DNA from: Mucilaginibacter corticis
Lineage (GTDB): Bacteria > Bacteroidota > Bacteroidia > Sphingobacteriales > Sphingobacteriaceae
Length of the DNA: 64,000 nucleotides
Assembly (NCBI RefSeq): GCF_007558865.1
Contig: NZ_VLPK01000002.1
Location: 744,001-808,000 of the forward strand
Reading direction: 5' to 3'
Shown: in pieces, positions 53,604 to 62,088 of the stretch
Layout: each line of letters opens with the position of its first letter
Numbering within the stretch: the first letter of the stretch is position 1
The notes under the pieces: generated by a model
What the model saw: only the letters and a program-made list of their open reading frames with translations
Told to the model about the DNA's origin: nothing
The model's database searches: none
Translations under genes and position numbers: made by a program

Positions 53604-55697
53604 TTACGACTGTAAGACAGCTTCTCTTTTAGCTTTTACGTTAGCTAAAAACTCAGTAGCCAATGCTTTATAACGGGTGGCAAATTCTTCAGATGGTTCA
53701 TTTTTGTTGATCTGAGTTACCATGTCATTAAAAGTACCCTCTAATGCAAACTCGCCGGTTGAAACATATAGATTATCAAACTCTTTCATAATACCAACTT
53801 GGGTGCTTGCATTAATGCCTTTATCTAAAAGCAAAGCTTTAGCCGAATTGATAAACGTATTGTATGAGTGATATATAGCATCGGCCCAAGCACCGGCATT
53901 GAATGATTCATTTGCCCATTCTAATTTCTCATCACTTTCATATAATAAAGTGGCAACCAGGTCGATCACCACACCGGCACATTCACCAACGCCAATTGCT
54001 TTTTCGTAAGTTTCTACGTGGCCCCAATCAACAAAATCTTCGTCGGTTAAGGTGGTAAGGTCGGCCAAAGGTTTTAGCATCTGGTAAAAGTAATCTTTAC
54101 CCTGCCTATCGTAATAGTTATGGAAAACCTCGTTCTCTATTGAGTTAGCTTTATAATCATCTAACACCATTCTTAATACATTGGTAGCGCGTTTTGCAGG
54201 AATCTTGATCACCCTGTCGCCTGCACGGCCAACACCATCGCCTACGGTACCGCCACCCAGCATTACCTGCATTGAGGGCAATACTTTAGCGCCGGCTTTT
54301 AACGAGCTGCCGTGGAAGCCGATATGCGCCATACTATGTTGTCCGCATGAGTTCATGCAGCCGCTTATTTTTATTTTAATATCGCGGTTGTAGATCAAAT
54401 CTTCGTATTCGTTGTAGATCAGGTCTTCCAGAACACGAGCAAAAGTCATACTGTTTGAAATACCCAAGTTACAGGTATCAGTACCAGGGCAGGTAGTCAC
54501 ATCGGCTACGCTGTCAAAACCCGGTGCGGCCATGTCTAAATCGGCAAGTCCATTATACAAAGTAGCAAAGGCTTCTTTGCGTACATATTTTAATAACAGA
54601 CCCTGGTTTTGGGTAATGCGGATCTCGTCGCCTGCTAAGGGTTGCAGTAAAGCAACCAGCTTGCGTGCTTTATCGGTAGGGATATCGCCGGTTTGTACTT
54701 TAATGTACACGCCGTAGAACCCTTTTTGCTTTTGCTCAAATATATTGGTAGCCAGCCATTGCTCATAACCTAACGGGTTGCTGATGGTAACATCAGCAAA
54801 TTCTGTTTGCGGCGGTAAAGCAGGCACCGGTACATTATCCGTATTTATTTTGTACGATTTTACCTTGTTAGCTATTCTTTCTACTTCTATCAGGCGCAAT
54901 ACTTCTTCCAAACCGAATTTTTGGATCACGTATTTAAACCTGGCTTTGTTACGATTATTGCGTTCGCCATAGCGGTCAAACACACGTATAACAGTTTCGA
55001 TATAAGGGATAAGTTGATCCTCAGGCAAAAACTCATTAACTATATTAGCAAGGATAGGCTGTGCGCCTAAGCCACCGCCTAACATTACTTTAAAGCCACG
55101 CTCGCCGTTGCTGTTTAATTTAGGGATAAAACCCAGATCATGCGCGTAAGAGTAAGCAGTATCTTCATCGCTTGATGAGAAGGCTATTTTAAATTTACGC
55201 GGCATATCCTGGTTCACAGGATTGCGTAAAAAGTACTCAAAAGTACCCTGGGCATACGGCGAAACATCAAATGGTTCCTGCGGATCGATACCGGCAGTAG
55301 GTGAGGCCGTTACGTTACGTACGGTATTACCGCAGGCTTCGCGCAGGGTAACATCATCTTTTTCAAGATCAGCCCATAGCTGCGGTGTTCTGTCTAAACT
55401 TACGTAGTGGATCTGGATATCCTGGCGGGTTGTTAAGTGCAAATTGCGGCTTGCATACTCGTCAGATACATCAGCTATGCGCAACAATTGCTTGAAGGTT
55501 ACTTTACCAAAAGGTAACTTAATGCGTACCATTTGTACGCCGGGCTGCCTTTGACCGTAAACCCCCCTAGCTAAGCGCAGGCTCCTGAATTTTTCGTCAT
55601 CTATTTTTCCTTCACGAAAAGCCCTGATCTTTTTTTCAAGATTGATAATGTCCTGTTCAACAATCGGGTTTTCAAGCTCTGTTCTGAAGCTTTGCAT
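53604..55697 (-). CDS. Siroheme sulfite reductase with C-terminal HEPN-like domain
   Basis: A protein of 697 residues. The NirA/CysI-type ferrodoxin-like halves show LHLTTRQDIQIHYVSL and GNTVRNVTASPTAG. The [4Fe-4S]-siroheme ligands are in TTCPGTDTCNLGISNS near 402 and KISGCMNSCGQHSMAHIG near 447. The last 110 residues are extra: a helical segment (LEWANESFNAGAWADAIYHS, FINSAKALLLDKGI) typical of HEPN domains. It reduces sulfite to sulfide. It leads the cys operon after the Rrf2 gene. Confidence 0.9.
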   Translation of the reverse strand: MQSFRTELENPIVEQDIINLEKKIRAFREGKIDDEKFRSLRLARGVYGQRQPGVQMVRIKLPFGKVTFKQLLRIADVSDEYASRNLHLTTRQDIQIHYVSLDRTPQLWADLEKDDVTLREACGNTVRNVTASPTAGIDPQEPFDVSPYAQGTFEYFLRNPVNQDMPRKFKIAFSSSDEDTAYSYAHDLGFIPKLNSNGERGFKVMLGGGLGAQPILANIVNEFLPEDQLIPYIETVIRVFDRYGERNNRNKARFKYVIQKFGLEEVLRLIEVERIANKVKSYKINTDNVPVPALPPQTEFADVTISNPLGYEQWLATNIFEQKQKGFYGVYIKVQTGDIPTDKARKLVALLQPLAGDEIRITQNQGLLLKYVRKEAFATLYNGLADLDMAAPGFDSVADVTTCPGTDTCNLGISNSMTFARVLEDLIYNEYEDLIYNRDIKIKISGCMNSCGQHSMAHIGFHGSSLKAGAKVLPSMQVMLGGGTVGDGVGRAGDRVIKIPAKRATNVLRMVLDDYKANSIENEVFHNYYDRQGKDYFYQMLKPLADLTTLTDEDFVDWGHVETYEKAIGVGECAGVVIDLVATLLYESDEKLEWANESFNAGAWADAIYHSYNTFINSAKALLLDKGINASTQVGIMKEFDNLYVSTGEFALEGTFNDMVTQINKNEPSEEFATRYKALATEFLANVKAKREAVLQS

Positions 55698-55755
55698 AGT
55701 TTAATTTAAAGTTTTTAATCAACAGCTTTATGAATTCATAACAGCTATTGTTTTC

Positions 55756-55763
55756 CAAAGATA
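55756..55763 (-). promoter_or_regulatory. Candidate -7 element of the cys operon
   Basis: On the minus strand TATCTTTG fits TAnnTTTG, about 58 bases before the sulfite reductase ATG. No matching TTG was found 18-20 bases upstream, so support is partial. Confidence 0.35.
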
Positions 55764-55790
55764 TAGATAGTATATGGAAATGGTAGAATA

Positions 55791-55816
55791 TTGTTTAAAA
55801 AAGGTACTTTTTAACA
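55791..55816. promoter_or_regulatory. Imperfect palindrome upstream of the cys operon
   Basis: TTGTTTAAAAA (55791-55801) and TTTTTAACAA (55807-55816) around a GGTAC centre, with one extra base. It lies between the Rrf2 stop and the sulfite reductase start and may be a terminator of the regulator or an operator. Confidence 0.4.
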
Positions 55817-55835
55817 ATAAAATGAATAATCGCTT

Positions 55836-56270
55836 TTAGATGTTTATAAGCTTGTTTTCCCGTTTGATAACATCGGCGATACTTGTTTCTGATAAGATCT
55901 TAAGTGTGGCATCGCGTACATCTATAAAAACATCACGGATACCGCAGGTAGTTTCCTGATGGCATTCGTCACATTTATGATAAAAGTTTAAACTGGCGCA
56001 AGGCAGCATGGCCACCGGCCCGTCGGTAATACGCATTATACTTACCAAGTATATATCTTTGGGGTCTTTGTTTAAAGCATAACCACCGCCGGCACCTTTT
56101 TTACTGTATAAAAACCCCGCATTGCGCATGTCGAGCAATATTTGCTCAAGGAATTTTTTGGGTATGCGCTCCATCTCTGCAATCTTTGAAATTTGCATGG
56201 GAGGTTTGTCCATATTCTTCCCAAGAATTACTAATGCCTTAATGGCATATTTCGTTTTTTTAGATAGCAT
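55836..56270 (-). CDS. Rrf2 family transcriptional regulator
   Basis: A protein of 144 residues. The winged HTH is at residues 1-60 (MLSKKTKYAIKALVILGKNM, RIPKKFLEQILLDMRNAG, GAGGGYALNKDPKDI). Four cysteines lie in MLPCASLNFYHKCDECHQET followed by TCGI, placed like the IscR/NsrR cluster ligands though with other spacing, so it probably binds an Fe-S cluster. It lies immediately upstream of the sulfate assimilation genes and is the best candidate for their regulator. Confidence 0.88.
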   Translation of the reverse strand: MLSKKTKYAIKALVILGKNMDKPPMQISKIAEMERIPKKFLEQILLDMRNAGFLYSKKGAGGGYALNKDPKDIYLVSIMRITDGPVAMLPCASLNFYHKCDECHQETTCGIRDVFIDVRDATLKILSETSIADVIKRENKLINI

Positions 56271-56324
56271 TTTTCTATGTCAATAACTCACAAAGATAAC
56301 TAAAGAATTGTAAACCAATAAAAA

Positions 56325-56339
56325 ATACCGATTTGGTAT
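56325..56339. promoter_or_regulatory. ATACC-N5-GGTAT dyad upstream of the Rrf2 gene
   Basis: ATACC (56325-56329) and GGTAT (56335-56339) with a 5-nt spacer, 55 bases before the Rrf2 start codon. Rrf2-type operators are short AT-rich dyads of this size, so autoregulation is possible; the arms are short. Confidence 0.3.
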
Positions 56340-56341
56340 AC

Positions 56342-56626
56342 TTATTTTACAATCCGGTCAGAATGCCCGAGGTTTTTATCAGGGTTTACCTTATCGCGCA
56401 CCAATTGTTTAAGCTCTTTAATTTCGGGGAAACGGCCTTCTTGTTTACGGTCGAATAGTACAACATCATTCACCCTGATGGAGTATCTGCCGGCTATCTC
56501 GCTTGGCTGCAGGGTTATGCCGTACAGATCGTCTTCAAAAGTTGTCAACAGCTCCTGTGCCATGTAGGCGGCACGTAGCAGCCAATGACATTTTGGGCAA
56601 TATTCTATTGTGATGGTAGGTTTCAT
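56342..56626 (-). CDS. SelT/SelW/SelH family (Rdx) protein
   Basis: A protein of 94 residues with the Rdx thioredoxin-like fold: the redox motif is CPKC in IEYCPKCHWLLRAAYMAQEL near residue 9, here Cys and not Sec. The second strand is GRYSIRVNDVVLFDRKQEGR. Eukaryotic relatives are thiol oxidoreductases; the bacterial role is not known. Its start overlaps the stop of the MOSC gene by four bases (ATGA), so the two are translationally coupled. Confidence 0.85.
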   Translation of the reverse strand: MKPTITIEYCPKCHWLLRAAYMAQELLTTFEDDLYGITLQPSEIAGRYSIRVNDVVLFDRKQEGRFPEIKELKQLVRDKVNPDKNLGHSDRIVK

Positions 56627-57456
56627 TTCTTTTCAATTATAAACCGGTCTTCATGATGCCTTGATAAAACGATCAGTTCGTCGCCAACAGCAATGCTGCC
56701 CGTGGCCGAATGAACTATGTTTTGGCCAAAGTAAATATTATTATTTTTTCTGCGATAAGATGCCAGTGTTTTGGTTGGCTCTTTAGCCGATGTTGCGCTT
56801 TCTTGGTCGATAGTAATAACGATACATCTTGCGCAAAGCTTCACACCGTTAAATAGTATCTTACCGATCATAAAGCTATCTACCGTATCCTCCAAATAAG
56901 GTTCGCCGCCGGTAAAGACAATGTTTGGTCTGAACCTGTTTATTGGCAGAGAGATACTTAAACGGCCATTAAGGTCATCCAATGAGGATTGCCCGATCAG
57001 CAGGAAAGGGTAGGCGTCTGAAAATGAGGTTATTTTACCTGCCTGCGTATATTTAGGATTGGTAAAACGTTTGGTATCATCAGGCATGTAAACAAGTCGC
57101 GCATTCAAGCCCAGTATACTGCTAAACCATTTGTCTGCCTCATCGCTTACCAATTGCGCGGTACAGACGTCGTCCCAGATCTCTACTGAAACGACGTCAT
57201 GCTTTAATGGCGTAAAAGGTACATCAATCGAATTGTTATTACCCAAATGGGTAACTGTTATAAAATCATCAGAGATATGGGTTTTCAATAGCGCCATTAC
57301 TGAGTGTTCGCGCTGCGAAATGAATTTATTGTTATCATCTATCAGCATCCACCTTCTGTCGTACTCAAAACCCCTGTCGGTAACCAGTGCCTTTTCAAGC
57401 TTTATCCCGCCTAATGATTTAATGGGATATATGTACAATTCGCTTACCCTAAGCAT
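56623..57456 (-). CDS. MOSC domain protein
   Basis: A protein of 277 residues. An N-terminal MOSC beta-barrel (SELYIYPIKSLGGIKLEKAL, FEYDRRWMLIDDNNKFISQR) is followed by the MOSC domain near 130-275, with the conserved Cys in FNGVKLCARCIVITIDQES that binds molybdenum cofactor in relatives such as mARC and MOCOS. It lacks a membrane anchor and an Fe-S reductase domain. It probably acts in molybdenum-linked reduction or sulfuration; the substrate is unknown. It overlaps the SelT/W/H-like gene by four bases. Confidence 0.88.
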   Translation of the reverse strand: MLRVSELYIYPIKSLGGIKLEKALVTDRGFEYDRRWMLIDDNNKFISQREHSVMALLKTHISDDFITVTHLGNNNSIDVPFTPLKHDVVSVEIWDDVCTAQLVSDEADKWFSSILGLNARLVYMPDDTKRFTNPKYTQAGKITSFSDAYPFLLIGQSSLDDLNGRLSISLPINRFRPNIVFTGGEPYLEDTVDSFMIGKILFNGVKLCARCIVITIDQESATSAKEPTKTLASYRRKNNNIYFGQNIVHSATGSIAVGDELIVLSRHHEDRFIIEKK

Positions 57457-57461
57457 AAATA

Positions 57462-59018
57462 TTATTTATCCAATCCACCGCGACGGTTGGCTTTAACAGG
57501 CTGCGGCCATTTAATGCCATCGGCCTTAATGTTTTTTGTTTTCTCCGGATCTTCGCTGGCCATATACGCCATTACCGCCAGCAGGATGGCGTTGTTGCTT
57601 AGGTCGTCGAAAACAATTTTGTCGTAGGTGTCGCGGTTGGTATGCCAGGTGTAGGCTCCGTATGCCCAGTTAAGTGATTCTAACGGGAAACCCGGCGCGC
57701 CAAGTGCATCAAACGATGAATAGTCTGATCCGCCGCCGCCGGGAGAACCCGGGAATTTTGTTTTTATACGGTTCTTGATGGTATCAGGCACAGCCGATAG
57801 CCAGCGTGTTAAAAAACCTTCGGCATCGGTAAAGCCTGATCCATTAAGTTCCTCAATCCGGCCTGTGCCATTATCCTGGTTAAATAATGCCTGCAGGTTT
57901 TTTACAATATCAGGGTGGTCTTCAACAAAAGCACGCGAGCCGTTCAGTCCTTCTTCTTCGCTGGCCCAGTGCCCAACCAGAATGGTGCGTTTTGGGTGCG
58001 GATAAAACTTCTTTAAAAGGCGCATAGCCTCCATCATAGTAAGTGTGCCGGTGCCGTTATCTGTAGCGCCTGTTCCACCGTCCCATGAATCAAAATGCGC
58101 AGAAAGCATTACGTATTCATCGGGTTTCTCAGTGCCTTTAATTTCGGCAATGGTATTAAATGTAGGTACTTCGCCTAACTCTTTAGATTCGGTATGGATA
58201 GTTAAAGTAGGTGGCGTGCCTGATTCTGTAAGACGATAAATTACACCGTAATCTTCAAGACCGATATCAACCGTAGGCACTTTCTTGGTGTAAGCGCTAA
58301 AGATCTTATCTACCCCAAACCCTGCCGACCAGTTATTGCTGATGATACCAACAGCCCCGGCATTTTCTAAAGCAATAGGTAAGGTGCGCGAGGTATAACC
58401 GGTCTTTTTAATGCGGCTTGCCCAGGCAGTTGTCATGGCTGTGCGCTCAGCTTTCATTTTAGCAAATGATTCAGGCAGGGCAAACTCTTTCCAGTTATCG
58501 TCCGGCCTGCCGGTTGGCTGGCACATGGATATCAGCACAAATTTGCCTTTAACGTTTGGTAACCAGTTTTTAAAGGCGGTAGAATCAGGCAGGTCAGGCA
58601 AAATAATAGTTTGGGCAGTCGCGGTTTTTTTACCCATGCCGGGACTCCAGGCCAGTTGCGTACCCTCAAGCGATTTTACCCGCGGCGAGATCATATCGAT
58701 ATGTGATATGCCTCTTTCCCAGCCGCGCCACACGCCCCAGTTTTCTTTTCGGGCAGTGATATCCCAGCTTTTATATTTATCTACAGCCCAGTCGCCGGCT
58801 TTTGCCATTTGTGGTGTACCCACCAGGCGCGGGCCTACGCCATCAAAAAGCTCATGGGCCAGTTTTTGCAGTTGTGAATTATTGGTTTCTCCCTGTACAA
58901 TGGCATCAATAACAGATTTGGTTGATTGCGCGAAGGTGCTGTTACAAAGCAGAGCACCGGCCAAGGTTATAGCGATTTTTAGCCGGCTGTTAAGGTAGTT
59001 GGTAAGATCAGTTTTCAT
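57462..59018 (-). CDS. M28 family zinc metallopeptidase
   Basis: A secreted protein of 518 residues; signal peptide ends near LLCNSTFAQ. Zinc ligands of the M28 fold are His and Asp in LSAHFDSWDGGTGATDNGTG, catalytic Glu in GHWASEEEGLNGS, Asp in LFNQDNGTGRIEE and His in YTWHTNRDTYDK. A PA-like insertion lies at about 120-260. Relatives are aminopeptidases or carboxypeptidases acting outside the inner membrane. It precedes the MOSC gene with a 5-base gap, so the three are probably one operon. Confidence 0.88.
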   Translation of the reverse strand: MKTDLTNYLNSRLKIAITLAGALLCNSTFAQSTKSVIDAIVQGETNNSQLQKLAHELFDGVGPRLVGTPQMAKAGDWAVDKYKSWDITARKENWGVWRGWERGISHIDMISPRVKSLEGTQLAWSPGMGKKTATAQTIILPDLPDSTAFKNWLPNVKGKFVLISMCQPTGRPDDNWKEFALPESFAKMKAERTAMTTAWASRIKKTGYTSRTLPIALENAGAVGIISNNWSAGFGVDKIFSAYTKKVPTVDIGLEDYGVIYRLTESGTPPTLTIHTESKELGEVPTFNTIAEIKGTEKPDEYVMLSAHFDSWDGGTGATDNGTGTLTMMEAMRLLKKFYPHPKRTILVGHWASEEEGLNGSRAFVEDHPDIVKNLQALFNQDNGTGRIEELNGSGFTDAEGFLTRWLSAVPDTIKNRIKTKFPGSPGGGGSDYSSFDALGAPGFPLESLNWAYGAYTWHTNRDTYDKIVFDDLSNNAILLAVMAYMASEDPEKTKNIKADGIKWPQPVKANRRGGLDK

Positions 59019-59078
59019 GAACCCAAATTAAAAATTTGGGCCGAGGTATACTAATTTATTTTGTGTTGCTTAAGCTTG

Positions 59079-59456
59079 TTACACAAAGTTTACCACATCA
59101 ACAACAGCAAATATTGACAGGCCTTTAAGTAACAATACTTTATTTGAACTATACCCACGGTTATTGTAGCACCGATCCTCATCAACTACCGAGCAGAAAT
59201 GTGAGAGATCTTCCTCGACCCGCCAGTCAGACGGTACAACTAAGGTGACTTCGCCGAAGGCCTGCGAGATATCAAGGGTGACAACGCCGTTGATATCTGC
59301 ATAAGTAAAATCCAGTTCGGTGCTGCCAAACAGATTTTTTACTTTGCCGCCCTTAAAATCTTTTGAAAGTATGGCCCTGTTTATCGCGCCAAACAGGGTT
59401 GACGTGTTGATATATTCTTCTGTGTTGCTGCCCGCGGTTCCTGATAACATGTCCAT
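59079..59456 (-). CDS. LiaF C-terminal-like domain protein
   Basis: A protein of 125 residues. The core GGKVKNLFGSTELDFTYADI followed by GVVTLDISQAFGEVTLVVPS is the beta-helix pattern of the LiaF/DUF2154 domain (cell-wall-active antibiotic response). The four N-terminal membrane helices of LiaF are absent, and there is no partner LiaR/LiaS here. It may be a cytoplasmic scaffold protein. Start codon ATG at 59456 is the first in frame. Confidence 0.7.
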   Translation of the reverse strand: MDMLSGTAGSNTEEYINTSTLFGAINRAILSKDFKGGKVKNLFGSTELDFTYADINGVVTLDISQAFGEVTLVVPSDWRVEEDLSHFCSVVDEDRCYNNRGYSSNKVLLLKGLSIFAVVDVVNFV

Positions 59457-59662
59457 GAGTTTTAATTTTTATTCAAAACTAATTTTTGAAACCCTGCAGA
59501 AAAGAGATCTCCCGTGGACCTACCAAAGTTGTCGGTGAATGAGTGTATTATATCGGTGAAAAAAACCGGATAAAATATTTATATCAAATTGATTATTAAG
59601 CTGTAACTATGTGTGGTGTAACAGGTCTAACTTGTATATTTAATCAATTATTATTAATGATC

Positions 59663-59866
59663 ATGCGTTACTTTTTGTGTTTACTATTGCCGCCATTAGC
59701 CGTATTTACTACCGGCCGGATAGGCGCCTTTATATTGAGTATATTTTTAACCCTGTTTTTTTGGATCCCAGGAGTAATCCACGCGGTTTTGGTCACAAAT
59801 GATTATTACGCAGCTAAGCGTCACCGGCAATTGGTCAGGGTGATGAAACGGAACCGGTATTATTGA
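59663..59866 (+). CDS. YqaE/Pmp3 family membrane protein
   Basis: A protein of 67 residues from the ATG at 59663; the frame is open further upstream but the family starts here with MRYFLCLLLPPLAVFTTG. Two membrane helices are visible, the second with ILSIFLTLFFWIPGVIHAVL, and a basic tail KRHRQLVRVMKRNRYY. Pmp3 homologues affect membrane potential and salt tolerance. It overlaps the convergent lipoprotein gene by seven bases. Confidence 0.88.
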   Translation: MRYFLCLLLPPLAVFTTGRIGAFILSIFLTLFFWIPGVIHAVLVTNDYYAAKRHRQLVRVMKRNRYY

Positions 59867-60369
59867 TGGTTGTAATAATCTGTTTCGGTAATTTTATAAG
59901 AGGTATTGATATCTAATTTCCAGCCAGCATTAAGCACACTTGTGTAGGTGCTTTGCAGTTCCAGATCAGTTTGTGTCAGGATAATTATTGATTTGGTTTG
60001 TGTACCTCCGATATTTTGTTTCAGGGTTAAGTTATTGCCCAGTATGGTATAACTTAGGTACGACGTTGTATCAGTTGCGTACACATTGGCGCTGATCTTC
60101 CTTGGCGGCGCAGTGATATAGCCCGTGCCATCGCTGTTATAAATTTCAAGCCATGATTTGCCTGCATTAGTGCCGGTAAAATCGTTGGTCGAGTCTTTTA
60201 AAAGTCCATTGCTGCTGATATCATAAACCTTTATGTTTTGACGGTACGATTTCCATGTACCTGTTATCAGTTTTGGGTATTGATCTTTTACCTGTGCAGC
60301 ATGATCTTTTTTACAGCATTGCAGCACTGATAATAAAACAGGTATAAATAATAAGTATATTTTTTTCAT
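59860..60369 (-). CDS. Lipoprotein of unknown function
   Basis: A protein of 169 residues from the ATG at 60369 (an ATG four codons upstream is possible). Lipobox LLSVLQC with Cys near residue 18, then CKKDHAAQVKDQYP. The mature part has a lipocalin-like feel (ITGTWKSYRQNIKVYD, SDGTGYITAPPRKI, YTILGNNLTLKQNIGG), as in many small Bacteroidota lipoproteins of the lipocalin-like family. The last seven bases overlap the convergent YqaE gene. Confidence 0.65.
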   Translation of the reverse strand: MKKIYLLFIPVLLSVLQCCKKDHAAQVKDQYPKLITGTWKSYRQNIKVYDISSNGLLKDSTNDFTGTNAGKSWLEIYNSDGTGYITAPPRKISANVYATDTTSYLSYTILGNNLTLKQNIGGTQTKSIIILTQTDLELQSTYTSVLNAGWKLDINTSYKITETDYYNHQ

Positions 60370-60495
60370 AAAACAGTGCATGTTAACTGATTACTATCAG
60401 TAGTGTATGACGCTATTACACTCATAATACACATAAGCAATTGTTATGTTTTATTTAACTTGCAACGGTTATGATACGCTACTTTAATATATAAT

Positions 60496-61185
60496 ATGAA
60501 CGACGTTTTAGGACAAGCAATACATGATCATTACCATAACCTTGATGCCGGTAAACTTTGGATAAATAATAAATACGGCCCCAAAGAAGAAATGCCCATA
60601 GCCACTTATTTCAGGGAGGAAGATGATATGCCTGATATTGAATGGATGGCGCTTGAGCAATGCCGGGGCAAAGTACTTGATATTGGCGCGGGAGCAGGTA
60701 GCCACAGCCTGTTATTGCAAGAGCAGGGAATTGATGTAACGGCCCTGGATATTTCTCCGTTGTGCATTAGCGTCATAAAGGATCGGGGCGTTAAAAAAAT
60801 AATTGAGGAGGACATATTTACCTACGATAAAAACCGGTACGATACCTTGTTGTTACTAATGAATGGTATTGGTTTGGCCGGTACTATAAGTAGTTTAAAA
60901 GAGCTATTGCAACATTTTAAATCGTTGTTAAATAAAGACGGGCAGATCTTGTTCGACTCGTCAGATATCGCTTATCTGTATGAAGGAAATCTGCCCAAAC
61001 AAGGTTATTATGGCGAGATCCAATACCAGTACAGTTATAAAAAAGTTAAAACCGAATGGTTTAACTGGCTTTATATTGATGAGCATACCATGTTGCAGAT
61101 CGCTATTGAAATGGGTTACCACATGGACGTGTTGATTGACGATGAATTTGGGCAATATTTAACGCGTTTAACATTAGCTGTTTAG
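60496..61185 (+). CDS. Class I SAM-dependent methyltransferase
   Basis: A protein of 229 residues. Motif I is GKVLDIGAGAGSHSLLLQEQ near residue 56, then VTALDISPLCISVIKDRGVK, YDTLLLLMNGIGLAG for motif IV and GQILFDSSDIAYLYEG. It is probably a small-molecule methylase; the acceptor is unknown. It is transcribed alone between a lipoprotein gene and a SIMPL gene. Confidence 0.82.
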   Translation: MNDVLGQAIHDHYHNLDAGKLWINNKYGPKEEMPIATYFREEDDMPDIEWMALEQCRGKVLDIGAGAGSHSLLLQEQGIDVTALDISPLCISVIKDRGVKKIIEEDIFTYDKNRYDTLLLLMNGIGLAGTISSLKELLQHFKSLLNKDGQILFDSSDIAYLYEGNLPKQGYYGEIQYQYSYKKVKTEWFNWLYIDEHTMLQIAIEMGYHMDVLIDDEFGQYLTRLTLAV

Positions 61186-61252
61186 CATATTATTATAAAT
61201 ATCTGTTAAACTTTAACCGTATTATTTGTTCTATAACAATAAAAATATATTT

Positions 61253-61945
61253 ATGAAAAAGTTATTTATACTCGCCGCGCTTATTGTAATCAGCTATAGC
61301 ACTTTTGCACAAAATGTCGATCTACGCCGTAAAATAGAGGTAACCGGCCTTGCTGAGCAGGAGGTTACTCCCGATATTATTAACGTCACCATATCCCTGC
61401 AGGAATATATCAACGGTAAAACAAAGATTACTATTGAGCAATTGGAGAACCAGTTAGAAGGGGCAGTACGCGATGCCGGTATCCCAAAGGAAGATTTTAC
61501 AGTTAACAACCTGTCAGGTTATAACAATACTTATCAAAAGAAAAAGAACCCTGATTTTTTAGCCGCTAAACAATATGGTATCAGGTTTCATGATCTGAAT
61601 AAGTTTAACCAGATATTGAGCAAGGTTGACCCTAAAGGCATCCAAAGCACCAATATTGACAGTTATGATTATTCAAAGGCGGATCAGCTAAAAAATGAGT
61701 TGAAATTAAAGGCATTATTATCAGCTAAAGCAAAAGCCACTTATCTTTTAAATGGGCTGGGCGAAAACCTGGGGCAGGTACTGAATATTACCGAAAGCGA
61801 TAACAGTAATTACCCGCAGCCAAGGCAGTTTATGTTTAAGAGCATGGCCGTTAACGATGTGAAAATGCCGGCAGAATCTGATATTGACGTGCGGAAAATT
61901 AAACTTAGTTTCCAGATAAATGCGGTTTTTGAAATAGGGAAATAG
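61253..61945 (+). CDS. SIMPL (DUF541) domain protein
   Basis: A protein of 230 residues from the ATG at 61253 (an ATG nine codons upstream is less likely because the signal peptide begins here). Signal peptide: LFILAALIVISYSTFAQ. The SIMPL domain follows (IEVTGLAEQEVTPDIINVTI, DAGIPKEDFTVNNLSGYNNT). Such proteins are extracytoplasmic, and Brucella BP26 is a known relative. It has a strong terminator. Confidence 0.85.
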   Translation: MKKLFILAALIVISYSTFAQNVDLRRKIEVTGLAEQEVTPDIINVTISLQEYINGKTKITIEQLENQLEGAVRDAGIPKEDFTVNNLSGYNNTYQKKKNPDFLAAKQYGIRFHDLNKFNQILSKVDPKGIQSTNIDSYDYSKADQLKNELKLKALLSAKAKATYLLNGLGENLGQVLNITESDNSNYPQPRQFMFKSMAVNDVKMPAESDIDVRKIKLSFQINAVFEIGK

Positions 61946-61968
61946 TAATTGTGTGTGAAGAGTTCCTT

Positions 61969-62001
61969 AAGCGCCCCGGCAGTAACTGGGGCGCTTTTTT
62001 T
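61969..62001 (+). terminator. Terminator of the SIMPL gene
   Basis: AAGCGCCCC (61969-61977) and GGGGCGCTT (61988-61996) with a T-rich tail; perfect 9-bp stem with 10-nt loop. Confidence 0.9.
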
Positions 62002-62088
62002 ATAACTACTAACTTATAGTGTATAAAGTCCTGTCAGAATTCATTATGACTTAACATTTCCGTAACACACTGTGGTTAATTTCGGAGG

